From: Prevotella sp.
GTDB taxonomy: Bacteria > Bacteroidota > Bacteroidia > Bacteroidales > Bacteroidaceae
Length of the DNA: 53,627 nt
Assembly: GCA_024682415.1 (NCBI GenBank)
Contig: JAIKZG010000016.1
Span: 1 to 53,627, forward strand
Reading direction: 5' to 3'
Under the pieces are notes generated by a model, which saw only the letters and a list, made by a program, of their open reading frames with translations, did not search any database and had not been told where the DNA came from. Positions 1 to 7,854 of this stretch are shown piece by piece. The position numbers and the translations under genes were made by a program. Positions within the stretch are counted from its first letter, which is position 1. Every line of letters starts with the position of its first letter.

Positions 1-1557
1 CCATATTCTCTGAGGCAGAGAATTCTCATAAACGCAACCAGCGTTACGGCCTGTAACCACGTAAGAATAACCATCCAATACGTATGCCACGCCGTCATAA
101 TAAGACGACAAATCTCCGGGATAAGGCTTAGGAACTGAATGCTTTGTTACAGAATTGTTAGCAGGGTCGAAAACATATTGATAACTGCCACCGCCATAAA
201 TCATCGTGCCGTTGTCTGATTTGAATACAGGCCATGCAATTCCTGTAAACGTATAACGCATACACGGACACCTCATCGCATCATTTATAGTAGCCTTTAC
301 ATTCATCGTAACATTGCCACCATCGAAAGAAACCTCTTTAAACTGAGCGTCATTGCCGAGCATCTCAATAAAATAGAGTTTGCCGTTGAGAGCAAACAAT
401 TGCTTGCCATCGTTGATTCTGGCGAGTTCCTCGCTTGTTGGCTCATATCCTTCAGGCTTATCGTCAAGCCCATATTGGTCGTAATAGCCTATGGGTTTCT
501 TCTCGCCGTCGAGAGTCAATGCGCAAGCCTCGCCTCTGCCATAATAATTATTGGCTGTGAGTGTGGCATCATCGGTAAGAACAGTGCCGAGGTAGCCTTC
601 TGTTGTAGGAGCTACAAACATTGCCTTAGTGTATTCACCATCCGATGGGCTGATAACTCTTTCCTGCAATTCACCTCCCGCTACATTGAGAAGAACTATC
701 TGGCGATTAGCGTTTATATAAACTATGGATTCCTCACCATAAGGCTCGACAACGCCACAGATGTCGCCTGCACCCATAAAGTTGCCCTTCACACCGCGCT
801 GTTTTTCGGGAGCGTTTTTCCAAGGGAATATCGCGCCGTCGGAAACGCGCACGAGATAGTGACGACGATTCTTATGAATGAAGACATTGAGATCGTCGAT
901 AAGACTTTCTACTTCCGTCATCGTAAGCTCGCACTGCTCCGCTATAGCTTGGACAGCAGACTCATTGCCATTGTATTCCAAATTACATTTTACCATCCAA
1001 AGCCATTTGTCGCCAATGGTATAAATGTAAGGCAGCGACATAACAAACTTATCGGAAGCGGCATTTATAAACGCCTTTTCCTTATCGCCAAGAGGATTGA
1101 TAAACTCGTCGAGCTCAAAATCCCATTTCACGGGGGTAATCACGCCCGAAGCATCTATCGCGCTCAATATTCCTTCCACATTGCCACGTCCCTCTTCTTC
1201 GTCATCACCATCGGCTCTTGTCTTGGCAGTGGCGGTAAGACGTTTTGCAGAAGAAAAATCATCGTCATCTACTTTCACCTTGCTCACGAGGCATAGAGCC
1301 ACGGCTTCCTCTATATCCACCGTTGTCTTCTTAGCGGCAGTGATACTTTGCAGCGTCTTGCCCGAAGTGTTGATTATCCTCACGGTCTTGCCTGCTTCGA
1401 TGGCTGGTGTCTTGCCGTTTGTTACGGTCACTTCCTCGTCGTCTACCGTCACTTTCATGCCGCCAGGTATGCCGCTTACGCTGTGCTGTGCCCATGTCGC
1501 CGTATGCGACGCTGCCACGAGCAGAGCTAATATCATTAATTTAGTAAAAATCTTCAT
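1..1557 (-). CDS. Secreted protein of unknown function (partial, C-terminus cut)
   Basis: The minus-strand frame stays open from an ATG at 1557 to the window edge, giving 519 residues with no stop. The N-terminus is a clear signal peptide (two Lys-containing residues, a hydrophobic core, then a cleavage-like TWA before QHS), with no lipobox cysteine, so a periplasmic or exported soluble protein is likely. After an acidic stretch (DDDD and DGDDEEEG near residues 98-120) the chain is rich in Gly, Tyr and short beta-like segments such as GKLYFI, MIYGGGSYQYVF and GYSYVVTG. That suggests a beta-propeller or similar repeat fold, but I do not recognise the family. The gene lies 68 nt downstream of another small secreted protein on the same strand, so the two may be co-transcribed. 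Confidence 0.8.
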   Translation of the reverse strand, partial: MKIFTKLMILALLVAASHTATWAQHSVSGIPGGMKVTVDDEEVTVTNGKTPAIEAGKTVRIINTSGKTLQSITAAKKTTVDIEEAVALCLVSKVKVDDDDFSSAKRLTATAKTRADGDDEEEGRGNVEGILSAIDASGVITPVKWDFELDEFINPLGDKEKAFINAASDKFVMSLPYIYTIGDKWLWMVKCNLEYNGNESAVQAIAEQCELTMTEVESLIDDLNVFIHKNRRHYLVRVSDGAIFPWKNAPEKQRGVKGNFMGAGDICGVVEPYGEESIVYINANRQIVLLNVAGGELQERVISPSDGEYTKAMFVAPTTEGYLGTVLTDDATLTANNYYGRGEACALTLDGEKKPIGYYDQYGLDDKPEGYEPTSEELARINDGKQLFALNGKLYFIEMLGNDAQFKEVSFDGGNVTMNVKATINDAMRCPCMRYTFTGIAWPVFKSDNGTMIYGGGSYQYVFDPANNSVTKHSVPKPYPGDLSSYYDGVAYVLDGYSYVVTGRNAGCVYENSLPQRIW

Positions 1558-1625
1558 ATTCTTACATTTTTAGTTGTTGTTTGGCATCTTCTTAAAATAA
1601 AAAAATAGCTTTAGGTGTGTGCGTG

Positions 1626-1931
1626 TTATTTCTTCACTATAACGACCTTTCCGTCATGAATGTACACGCCTGTCTTCTGCGGTTCGGCAGGCAGTTTGCG
1701 ACCGTTTATGTCGTACCACTTCACGTCCCTCACCTTAGAGTCCTTCACATTAATCACGGCAGAGCTTCCGTCAGTGAATACCAAAGTAAGCTCCACTTCC
1801 TTGTCGGGCATGGTAAACGTCCATGCATTTTCGCCGTCAGGAGTCAGCACCACATCTTTTGTGTCTGCCCTCGCGCCTGCAAACAATGTGAGCGACAGCA
1901 GTGCCGATAATAATAATCTTCTTGCTTTCAT
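1626..1931 (-). CDS. Small secreted protein with FTMP-type segment and sorting-domain-like tail
   Basis: This 101-residue protein has a signal peptide (MKARRLLLSALLSLTLFAG, cleavage near ARA-DT). The next ~35 residues carry an F-T-M-P-D-K-E-V segment like the end of the Ig-like repeats found in many Prevotella surface proteins. The last ~35 residues (KWYDINGRKLP, then GVYIHDGKVVIVKK) resemble the C-terminal sorting domain of type IX-secreted proteins, with the usual Y-D-x-x-G-R and G-x-Y-I-x-x-G-K pattern. The protein is therefore a signal peptide joined almost directly to repeat-end and tail modules, with no catalytic domain. It could be a functional mini-protein or what remains after an internal deletion. 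A -7-like TATATTTG on the minus strand at 2026-2033 lies about 95 nt upstream. Confidence 0.7.
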   Translation of the reverse strand: MKARRLLLSALLSLTLFAGARADTKDVVLTPDGENAWTFTMPDKEVELTLVFTDGSSAVINVKDSKVRDVKWYDINGRKLPAEPQKTGVYIHDGKVVIVKK

Positions 1932-2025
1932 ATCGTTACGTTTTTAAGTTATTGACTTATAGTTTTTTATTGTAATTACGCAATATTTCATCGCTGCTTT
2001 ACAGCATAATTTCTCCTTATAATTA

Positions 2026-2033
2026 CAAATATA
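2026..2033 (-). promoter_or_regulatory. -7 promoter element (TATATTTG) for the small secreted gene
   Basis: Minus-strand TATATTTG matches the Bacteroidetes TAnnTTTG element. I see no convincing TTTG at the expected 19-21 nt upstream, so the call rests on one box. Confidence 0.4.
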
Positions 2034-2114
2034 AATCAAATGCTTTTTTACCCCCGATTAACAAATTTTAACCACATGGATTATATTAGATTAAGAAAAG
2101 GGGGAAAACGACAA

Positions 2115-2144
2115 AGGGCGCATCATGTTTGAATGACGCGCCCT
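2115..2144. repeat. Hairpin-forming inverted repeat, terminator-like
   Basis: Arms 2115-2125 and 2134-2144 pair over 11 positions with one mismatch (AGGGCGC core) around an 8-nt loop. There is no U tract on the plus side; on the minus side it is followed by TTTGTCGTTTTCC. No gene ends nearby, so it may be left over from a lost gene. Confidence 0.5.
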
Positions 2145-2270
2145 ATTGCCTATCTTGTGTTGAATATCTGTTATTATTCTGAACTATTGCAAACATTATG
2201 CGAATATGAAATATTTACGCTGCCCGAAGAAAATTCTTCCTAATTTATCTTTAATTGCGATTGCCAAAAG

Positions 2271-2400
2271 AAACTGCGGAAAGGAAATCTCGGATTGACG
2301 TTAAATCCAACTTCTTAAACAAAAAACTTCGCGGACGACCTTTCGCCAGAAAAAACTGCGGAAAGGAGCTAACGGATTGATATTAATTTCTATTTCTTTA
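2271..2400. repeat. Two diverged direct repeats, 82 bp apart
   Basis: Copies at 2271-2318 and 2353-2400 both start AAACTGCGGAAAGGA and share CGGATTGA and a TTCTT-type end, so about three quarters of positions match. The stretch 2145-2513 holds no open frame I can support. It looks like degenerate intergenic repeat sequence of the sort found at three other places in the window. Confidence 0.5.
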
Positions 2401-2513
2401 GCGAAATGACTTATGGACAAACGTTTGCTGATATGAACACGAACAAGAAAGCTTCCGTTTCTTTATTAAAATTTGCTCACATATAAAAATAGGTAATAAA
2501 ACAAGTTTTTCAT

Positions 2514-2630
2514 TTTGCATTCTGCACTCGATTTTCGTATCTTTAGCTCCGCTGAAGATACTTGCACTCGGAAATGAAAATAAAAAACAAGTTTTTCATT
2601 TTGCATTCCTCTCGTTTATACGTATCTTTG
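2514..2630 (+). promoter_or_regulatory. Duplicated promoter upstream of toxin-antitoxin pair
   Basis: Two copies of a 25-bp segment (2498-2522 and 2584-2608) each contain the -33 TTTG. Promoter one is TTTG 2514-2517, 20-nt spacer, TATCTTTA 2538-2545. Promoter two is TTTG 2600-2603, 19-nt spacer, TATCTTTG 2623-2630. The -7 box of the first copy sits in an inverted repeat (GTATCTT at 2537-2543, AAGATAC at 2555-2561), and TGCACTCG occurs on both sides of it. This is a plausible operator for toxin-antitoxin autoregulation, which is an inference. The second promoter would start transcription about 50 nt before the antitoxin ATG. Confidence 0.65.
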
Positions 2631-2688
2631 CAATGTATTATTATCAGAATACAAATAAGCAGTATATAAATATTGAGAATATATAATT

Positions 2689-2952
2689 ATGAACGTAAAT
2701 ACTACATATAATAATCCCACCAATTTATATTGGAACAGAATAAAAGGTGCGAGTTATGAAACTAAATTGGCGCTTATTGCTAAATTGAGCAACGCGCTAA
2801 TGGAGGAATCACGCGATAAAAAGAATACTCCTATATCAGCAAGCTCTTTCTATGGAGTTTGGAATGATAACGAATATGACGAAACAGCTGATGAGCTAAT
2901 AAATCATATTCGTGAATCACGTTCATTTAAAAATGACATTCAAGCATTCTAA
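2689..2952 (+). CDS. Antitoxin-like protein paired with VapC
   Basis: An 87-residue protein without signal peptide or membrane segment. A middle stretch (ASYETKLALIAKLSNALMEE) looks like an amphipathic helix, and the tail has FYGVWNDNEYDETADEL followed by a basic/acidic mixed end. That is the shape of the small antitoxins that precede PIN toxins in Bacteroidales, where the C-terminal FxGxW-like part wraps the toxin. The stop is only 4 nt before the toxin ATG, as in a coupled pair. I identify it mainly by position and general shape; the DNA-binding fold class is not clear to me. Confidence 0.7.
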   Translation: MNVNTTYNNPTNLYWNRIKGASYETKLALIAKLSNALMEESRDKKNTPISASSFYGVWNDNEYDETADELINHIRESRSFKNDIQAF

Positions 2953-2956
2953 CAAT

Positions 2957-3376
2957 ATGCAAAAATACCTTCTTGACACTAATATCTGCATTTTCTTGTT
3001 GCGTGGTATGTATAACGTAGATAAGAAAATAGATGCTGTAGGCTTAGAGAATTGTGTGATTTCAGAAATCACAGAAGCAGAATTAAGATATGGCGCTGCA
3101 TTAGGACAGGCTAAAGGATTAAGACGTCGTAGCCAAGACCTTGAAGCTTTTTTAGACGCAATGACAATCATTCCTATATCCGACTCTATAAATCTCTTTG
3201 CACAGGAGAAAGTCAGATTAGAGTTAGCAGGCACGCCATCTCATGATAATTTTGACCTTCTCATTGGATGCACAGCTATTGTAAATGATTTTATCTTAGT
3301 TACGGAAAACATTAAAGACTTCAAACGCCTAAATAATATTAAGATAGAAAATTGGATAAATAGAAACAATATATAG
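2957..3376 (+). CDS. PIN-domain ribonuclease toxin, VapC family
   Basis: A 139-residue PIN protein, the usual VapC length. The start at 2957 gives MQKYLLDTNICIFLL, the standard first strand with the metal-binding Asp in DTN. An earlier in-frame ATG at 2912 would overlap the antitoxin and add 15 unrelated residues. The other acidic positions are visible in ITEAELRYG, HDNFDLLIG and VTENIKDF. VapC toxins cleave specific RNAs (often tRNA) and are held inactive by the partner antitoxin. The downstream glycosyltransferase begins just 13 nt after the stop, so read-through transcription into the LPS-type genes is likely. Confidence 0.88.
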   Translation: MQKYLLDTNICIFLLRGMYNVDKKIDAVGLENCVISEITEAELRYGAALGQAKGLRRRSQDLEAFLDAMTIIPISDSINLFAQEKVRLELAGTPSHDNFDLLIGCTAIVNDFILVTENIKDFKRLNNIKIENWINRNNI

Positions 3377-3389
3377 AAAAAAGCTAAAG

Positions 3390-4397
3390 ATGAAATATTA
3401 CATAGAGGTAAAAAACAGTAATAAGGCGAAACGAGATATTGACCAAATTCTGAGAAATAAACAATGGCATGATCTGGGTTTCAGAAAGAAGAGCGACAAC
3501 GGCGCAATGAGATTTTTTGATAAGCTGTGCGGACTATTCTTCGCTCTGATAAAATTGAAGAAAGGTGACGTAATCTTTCTGCAATATCCTTATAAGAAGT
3601 TCTATAAGATAACTTGCCTTACCGCTCACTTGAAAGGGGCGAAGGTGGTGGCTGTGGTGCACGACCTCGGAGCGTTCCGTCGCCATAAGCTCACGGAGCA
3701 GGAGGAGAACAAAAGGCTCAACGCCACCGACTGCCTGATAGTGCACAACGAGGCGATGGAGGAACATCTGCTGAAATATGGATTTAAGAAGCCGATTCTC
3801 AATCTTGGCATATTCGACTATATCGTGGGCGTGAAGCCTCAGGAGGTGCAGCCAGCCCACACTCCATGGAGCATTGTCTACGCCGGAGGACTGAGCCGAC
3901 GCAGAAACACGTTCCTATATAATCTGAATGAGGACAGCATGCAGACATGGCAGATGGAGCTATATGGCAACGGCTTCAACGAGGAAGAATGCCACAACAG
4001 GAAGATACATTATCACGGTCTGCGCGACTCTGACGACTTCGTGGCAAACATTGAAGGCGACTTCGGACTTGTTTGGGACGGCGACAAGGTGGACTGCTGC
4101 AACGGCGCGTGGGGAGAATATCTAAAGATAAACAATCCTCACAAGACATCGTTCTACATCTGCGCGGGGCTGCCTGTAATAGTATGGAGCAAGGCTGCCA
4201 TGGCGGATTTCGTAAGGAAGAACGATGTGGGCATAATAGTAGACGGACTGGAAAAGATAGACGAAGCTCTCGCGAAAGTAACCCCTGAACGCTATGCTGA
4301 AATGCGCCGAAACACGCTTAGTATGAGCGAGAAGCTTCGCGAGGGATACTATATAGAAAAGAGTATTTCTGACGCTTTTAAGAAATTAGGAGTATAA
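3390..4397 (+). CDS. Glycosyltransferase, galactofuranosyltransferase-like
   Basis: A 335-residue cytoplasmic enzyme. The N-terminal half has a Rossmann-like order (GDVIFLQYPY, then KVVAVVHDLGAFR at ~80-98). The C-terminal half has the donor-site block GLVWDGDKVDCCNGAWGEY followed by KINNPHKTSFYICAGLPVIVW and a conserved GIIVDGL. This pattern matches the Gtf3/WbbI-type group often annotated as beta-1,6-galactofuranosyltransferase; the actual sugar cannot be read from sequence. It lies between VapC and a WaaP-like (pseudo)kinase on the same strand, suggesting work on LPS core or another surface glycan. No glf (UDP-galactopyranose mutase) gene is in the window. Confidence 0.75.
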   Translation: MKYYIEVKNSNKAKRDIDQILRNKQWHDLGFRKKSDNGAMRFFDKLCGLFFALIKLKKGDVIFLQYPYKKFYKITCLTAHLKGAKVVAVVHDLGAFRRHKLTEQEENKRLNATDCLIVHNEAMEEHLLKYGFKKPILNLGIFDYIVGVKPQEVQPAHTPWSIVYAGGLSRRRNTFLYNLNEDSMQTWQMELYGNGFNEEECHNRKIHYHGLRDSDDFVANIEGDFGLVWDGDKVDCCNGAWGEYLKINNPHKTSFYICAGLPVIVWSKAAMADFVRKNDVGIIVDGLEKIDEALAKVTPERYAEMRRNTLSMSEKLREGYYIEKSISDAFKKLGV

Positions 4398-4412
4398 AAA
4401 AGAACAAATATT

Positions 4413-5108
4413 ATGAGAAAAGACATTGTGATAGCACCGAAATATAAAGGTGCGGAAAAGATGGTAGACACCATTCTCGATGATTTTGAGAATGGCGGTG
4501 GCGAAGTGTTGCAGAATGGAGAAAACGAGATTCGCAAATTCATCATCGACGGTCACATCTTCGTAATCAAGAAGTTCAGCGAAAGCGGCATTCTCGGCAA
4601 GCTGACAAGCATATTCAAAGGCAGCAAGGCGAAAAGAGCCTTCAACAACGCTACGCAGTTTCGCCATTTGGGATATAACACTCCGCATGAAGTGGCTTAC
4701 GCAGGCAACTTCTATGTGTGTAAATACACCAACGCTCAGCCTATTGCCCTAAGAACGAGCGACCCTGAGAATTTCAGCCGCGGAATAACAATCCGCCTCG
4801 CCCACTATCTGGGAAGAATGCACGACATGGGAATAATCCACCATGAGCTGACGGCACAGAACGTGCTCTTCACAAAAGATAACGACACCTACAACTTCGA
4901 GCTTGTGGGCACGGAGCACCTCTCATTCCACAAGCCGGGCACGCTGTCGCGCACAGCCTGCTTTAAGAACATATCAAAATGGTGTAGAAGCGGCCACATG
5001 TTTTCAATGTTTCTGCGCGAATATGTGCTCTGCCGAAATATCGGCAAGCCTACGGTAGACTTAGCCTGCGAAAAGGCGAAGGCGATAAAAGCGAAAATAG
5101 ACAGATAA
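4413..5108 (+). CDS. WaaP/Kdo-kinase-like protein, probable pseudokinase
   Basis: This 231-residue protein shares the layout of LPS core heptose/Kdo kinases and of the gene at 15518-16276. The ATP-binding Lys is present (VIKKF, Lys53) and so is the loop Asn150. The catalytic-loop HxD is HHE (143-145) and the metal-binding Asp of the DFG-like position is Gly166 (LVGTE where the paralogue has LIDVN). Both acidic residues that carry out phosphotransfer are thus altered, which suggests a non-catalytic regulator or scaffold, or a decaying copy. The frame is intact and codon use is ordinary, which argues against simple decay. It follows the glycosyltransferase by 15 nt and ends before a strong terminator. 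Confidence 0.75.
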   Translation: MRKDIVIAPKYKGAEKMVDTILDDFENGGGEVLQNGENEIRKFIIDGHIFVIKKFSESGILGKLTSIFKGSKAKRAFNNATQFRHLGYNTPHEVAYAGNFYVCKYTNAQPIALRTSDPENFSRGITIRLAHYLGRMHDMGIIHHELTAQNVLFTKDNDTYNFELVGTEHLSFHKPGTLSRTACFKNISKWCRSGHMFSMFLREYVLCRNIGKPTVDLACEKAKAIKAKIDR

Positions 5109-5137
5109 AGCAACTCGGCATATCTGCTTTCAAAAAG

Positions 5138-5193
5138 GTTAGCTTATCATAGGGCAAAACAACTTTGTTTTATGATAAGCTAACTTTGTTTTT
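5138..5193 (+). terminator. Rho-independent terminator
   Basis: A 14-bp perfect stem (5138-5151 with 5171-5184) encloses a 19-nt loop that can pair further (AAAAC with GTTTT). A T-rich run follows. It closes the vapC-glycosyltransferase-kinase unit. Confidence 0.85.
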
Positions 5194-5272
5194 TATGCCA
5201 ATCCTTATGTATATCAACAAAATGCGCTATCTTTACACGTTCTTTTAAAAATAATCAAACTAAACATAACTA

Positions 5273-6595
5273 ATGAAGAAAATCCTATTTATGGCTATTG
5301 CCATGACGCTGATGCTCGCAAATTCGGAAACTGCATCGGCAAGAAAAAAGAAAGTAGACTTATTCCCCGACGGAACTCCTATTCCCGCATGGTTTAGCGA
5401 CACTACTCGCGTAGACCACCACAAGCTGGGCAAAGAATATGTGCTCACCGACTACGGAGTGAAAACCGACAGCACAATCGTGCAGACGGAAGCCATTCAG
5501 CGCGTTATCGACCTGGCTGCCAAAAATGGCGGCGGAGTAATCGTGGTGAAGAACGGCACATTCCTAAGCGGTTCGCTCTTCTTCCGCCAGGGCACACATC
5601 TCCATGTCTGCGCCACGGGCAAGCTGAAAGGCTCTGACCGCATTCGCGACTTCAAGCTTACCGACTCACGCATGGAGGGACAGAATCTGAAATACTTCTC
5701 TGCCCTCGTAAATGCCGACGGACTGGACGGATTTACCATTTCGGGCAAAGGCACCATCGACGGCAACGGCTACAACTATTGGGAGGAGTTTTGGATTCGT
5801 CGCAACTACAATCGCCAGTGCACAAATCTTGAGGCTATGCGTCCACGACTGGTTTACATTTCCAACAGCAAGAACGTGACGGTGCAGGACGTGCATTTGC
5901 AAAACAGTCCGTTCTGGACTAACCATCTCTATAAGTGCGACCATGTGAGATACCTCAACTGCTACATCTATGCTCCTACATCGGGAATGAAAGCGCCAAG
6001 CTCTGACGCCATCGACATCGACGTGTGCCACGACGTGCTCATCAACGGCTGCTATATGAGCGTAAACGACGACGCTGTAGCGATAAAGGGCGGAAAAGGC
6101 ACATGGGCAGACAAAGACGCTAACAACGGCCCTTGCTATAACATCATCATTCAGAACTGCCGCTACGGAGTGGTTCACGGCTGCCTTACACTTGGCAGCG
6201 AGAGCCTTCACGACCGCAACATCATTCTTCGCAACATCAACATGAAGAATGCCAACCGAGTGCTTTGGCTGAAGATGCGCCCAGACACTCCGCAGCATTA
6301 TGAATACGTAACTGTGGACAACATCACAGGCACTTGCAACAACTTCCTCGTGTGCAACCCTTGGACACAGTTCTTCAAGCCTGAGAAGCGCGACGATATG
6401 CCGCTCAGCCAGTGCAACAACATCACAATAAAGAACTGTAATGTAGAGGCGAAGACTTTCTTCAATGTTAAGGCGAGCGACAAATACAAGCTCAATGATT
6501 TCACATTCGACAACCTTACCGTTACAGGCTCAAAGACTAAAATCAACCCCGACGTAATTGAAAACTGCAAAGTAAACAAAGTAACTTATAAATAA
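5273..6595 (+). CDS. Glycoside hydrolase family 28 (polygalacturonase / rhamnogalacturonan hydrolase)
   Basis: A 440-residue exported enzyme with a signal peptide (MKKILFMAIAMTLMLA, cleavage near ASA). It carries the GH28 right-handed beta-helix signatures: a Tyr-rich pectin-like start (YVLTDYGVKTD), DGFTISGKGTIDGNG, the acid triad in SSDAIDID and NDDAVAIKGG, then GCLTLGSES in place of the classic GHG, and LWLKMR. The last two variants are those of rhamnogalacturonan- and xylogalacturonan-acting subgroups rather than plain polygalacturonases. The stop overlaps the next start by one base (TAATG), so it is translationally coupled to an acetylesterase, and both presumably act on acetylated rhamnogalacturonan in the periplasm. 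A weak -7 (TATCTTTA, 5228-5235) precedes it. Confidence 0.9.
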   Translation: MKKILFMAIAMTLMLANSETASARKKKVDLFPDGTPIPAWFSDTTRVDHHKLGKEYVLTDYGVKTDSTIVQTEAIQRVIDLAAKNGGGVIVVKNGTFLSGSLFFRQGTHLHVCATGKLKGSDRIRDFKLTDSRMEGQNLKYFSALVNADGLDGFTISGKGTIDGNGYNYWEEFWIRRNYNRQCTNLEAMRPRLVYISNSKNVTVQDVHLQNSPFWTNHLYKCDHVRYLNCYIYAPTSGMKAPSSDAIDIDVCHDVLINGCYMSVNDDAVAIKGGKGTWADKDANNGPCYNIIIQNCRYGVVHGCLTLGSESLHDRNIILRNINMKNANRVLWLKMRPDTPQHYEYVTVDNITGTCNNFLVCNPWTQFFKPEKRDDMPLSQCNNITIKNCNVEAKTFFNVKASDKYKLNDFTFDNLTVTGSKTKINPDVIENCKVNKVTYK

Positions 6596-7839
6596 TGAAA
6601 AACCTATTTATTGCCATGCTCCTCTCATTGGGCATGGCAACTGACTTATCGGCTCAGACCTTCGACATGACAAAGGCGCAGCCTGCCTACACCGACGCTT
6701 TGGGCTATGGCTACGACGTGGTGAAACTGCCAACAAAGAACAGCGCCAACAAGGGCTTCTTCTTTTCAGCGAAAGTGCCCGACGGCAACTATAAAGTGAC
6801 TGTCACTATCGGCTCGAAGAAGAAAGCCGGCAATACCGTGGTGCGCGCTGAGAACAGACGACTTCTGCTTGAAGCCACACCTACTAAAAAGCGCGAGCTG
6901 AAGACATTCTCATTCATAGTAAACAAGCGCAGCACTCGCATCAACGACAAGATGAAAGTGTTAATCAAGCCGCGCGAAAAGGAATACCTCAACTGGGACA
7001 ATCGCCTTACGCTTGAATTCAACGGTCCGCTGCCAGTTGTAACAGCGATAAAGATTGAGCCTGCCGACGCTTCTGTAAGAACAATCTTCCTCTGCGGAAA
7101 TTCCACAGTGGTGGATCAGAACAAAGAGCCATGGGCAAGCTGGGGACAGATGATACCACGATGGTTTGACGACAAAGTTTCTATCAGCAATCATGCCGAA
7201 AGCGGACTCACAGCAGGCACATTCCTCGCCGGCAACCGCCTCGACAAGATTCTCTCAATGATGAAGAAAGGCGACTATGTGGTCTGCGAGTTTGGCCACA
7301 ACGACCAGAAGGAACGTCGCGCTGGCGATGGAGCTTGGTATAACTACACACATAATCTAAAGATATTCATCGACCGAGTAAGAAAAGCAGGCGGAGAGAT
7401 TATTTTCGTAACTCCTACGCAACGCCGCAGCTTCGACGAGGCTCACAAGCACATCAACGAAACCCACGGAGAATATCCCGACGCTATGCGCTTTGTGGCA
7501 AAGAAAAACAATGTGGCTGTGATAGAGCTGCACGACATGACACGCACTTTCTTTGAGACTCTCGGCTATGAAGACAGCAAGCGTGCCCTCGTACACTACC
7601 CTGCCCACACATTCCCCGGTCAGGAAAAGGCTTTTGCCGACAACACTCATTTCAACACTTATGGCGCTTACGAGGTTGCCAAGATGGTGGTTATGGGAAT
7701 GAAGCAGATTGGCTTGCCTGTAATCGAGCATCTGCGTGCCGACTGGAAGGATTACAACCCTGCGCAGCCCGACGACTGGAAGACCTTTAAATGGTATGAC
7801 GCTCCACTTTATGAGAATGTAAAACCTGACGGAAATTAA
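6595..7839 (+). CDS. SGNH rhamnogalacturonan acetylesterase (CE12-like) with N-terminal beta domain
   Basis: A 414-residue exported protein with a signal peptide ending DLSAQ. Residues ~22-155 look like a galactose-binding-type beta-sandwich (FDMTKAQPAY, DGNYKVTVTIG, RLTLEFNG). Residues ~160-390 are an SGNH hydrolase: Ser170 in CGNSTVVDQ, a Gly/Asn block (AESGLTAG), GHNDQK, and the Asp349/His352 pair in DNTH. This is the set seen in rhamnogalacturonan acetylesterases, which strip acetyl groups so that the backbone hydrolases can bind. It sits between the GH28 gene and a second esterase. Confidence 0.9.
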   Translation: MKNLFIAMLLSLGMATDLSAQTFDMTKAQPAYTDALGYGYDVVKLPTKNSANKGFFFSAKVPDGNYKVTVTIGSKKKAGNTVVRAENRRLLLEATPTKKRELKTFSFIVNKRSTRINDKMKVLIKPREKEYLNWDNRLTLEFNGPLPVVTAIKIEPADASVRTIFLCGNSTVVDQNKEPWASWGQMIPRWFDDKVSISNHAESGLTAGTFLAGNRLDKILSMMKKGDYVVCEFGHNDQKERRAGDGAWYNYTHNLKIFIDRVRKAGGEIIFVTPTQRRSFDEAHKHINETHGEYPDAMRFVAKKNNVAVIELHDMTRTFFETLGYEDSKRALVHYPAHTFPGQEKAFADNTHFNTYGAYEVAKMVVMGMKQIGLPVIEHLRADWKDYNPAQPDDWKTFKWYDAPLYENVKPDGN

Positions 7840-7854
7840 CCTAAGAAAACAAGA

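Noticed and set aside
400..1573. Plus-strand frames of 298 and 158 codons
   Set aside because: They lie fully opposite a 519-codon minus-strand frame with a signal peptide and coherent composition; their own translations are Cys/His/Ser-rich and resemble nothing.
2912..2956. Upstream start for VapC
   Set aside because: It would overlap the antitoxin and add 15 residues before the standard PIN first strand; the ATG at 2957 fits the family.
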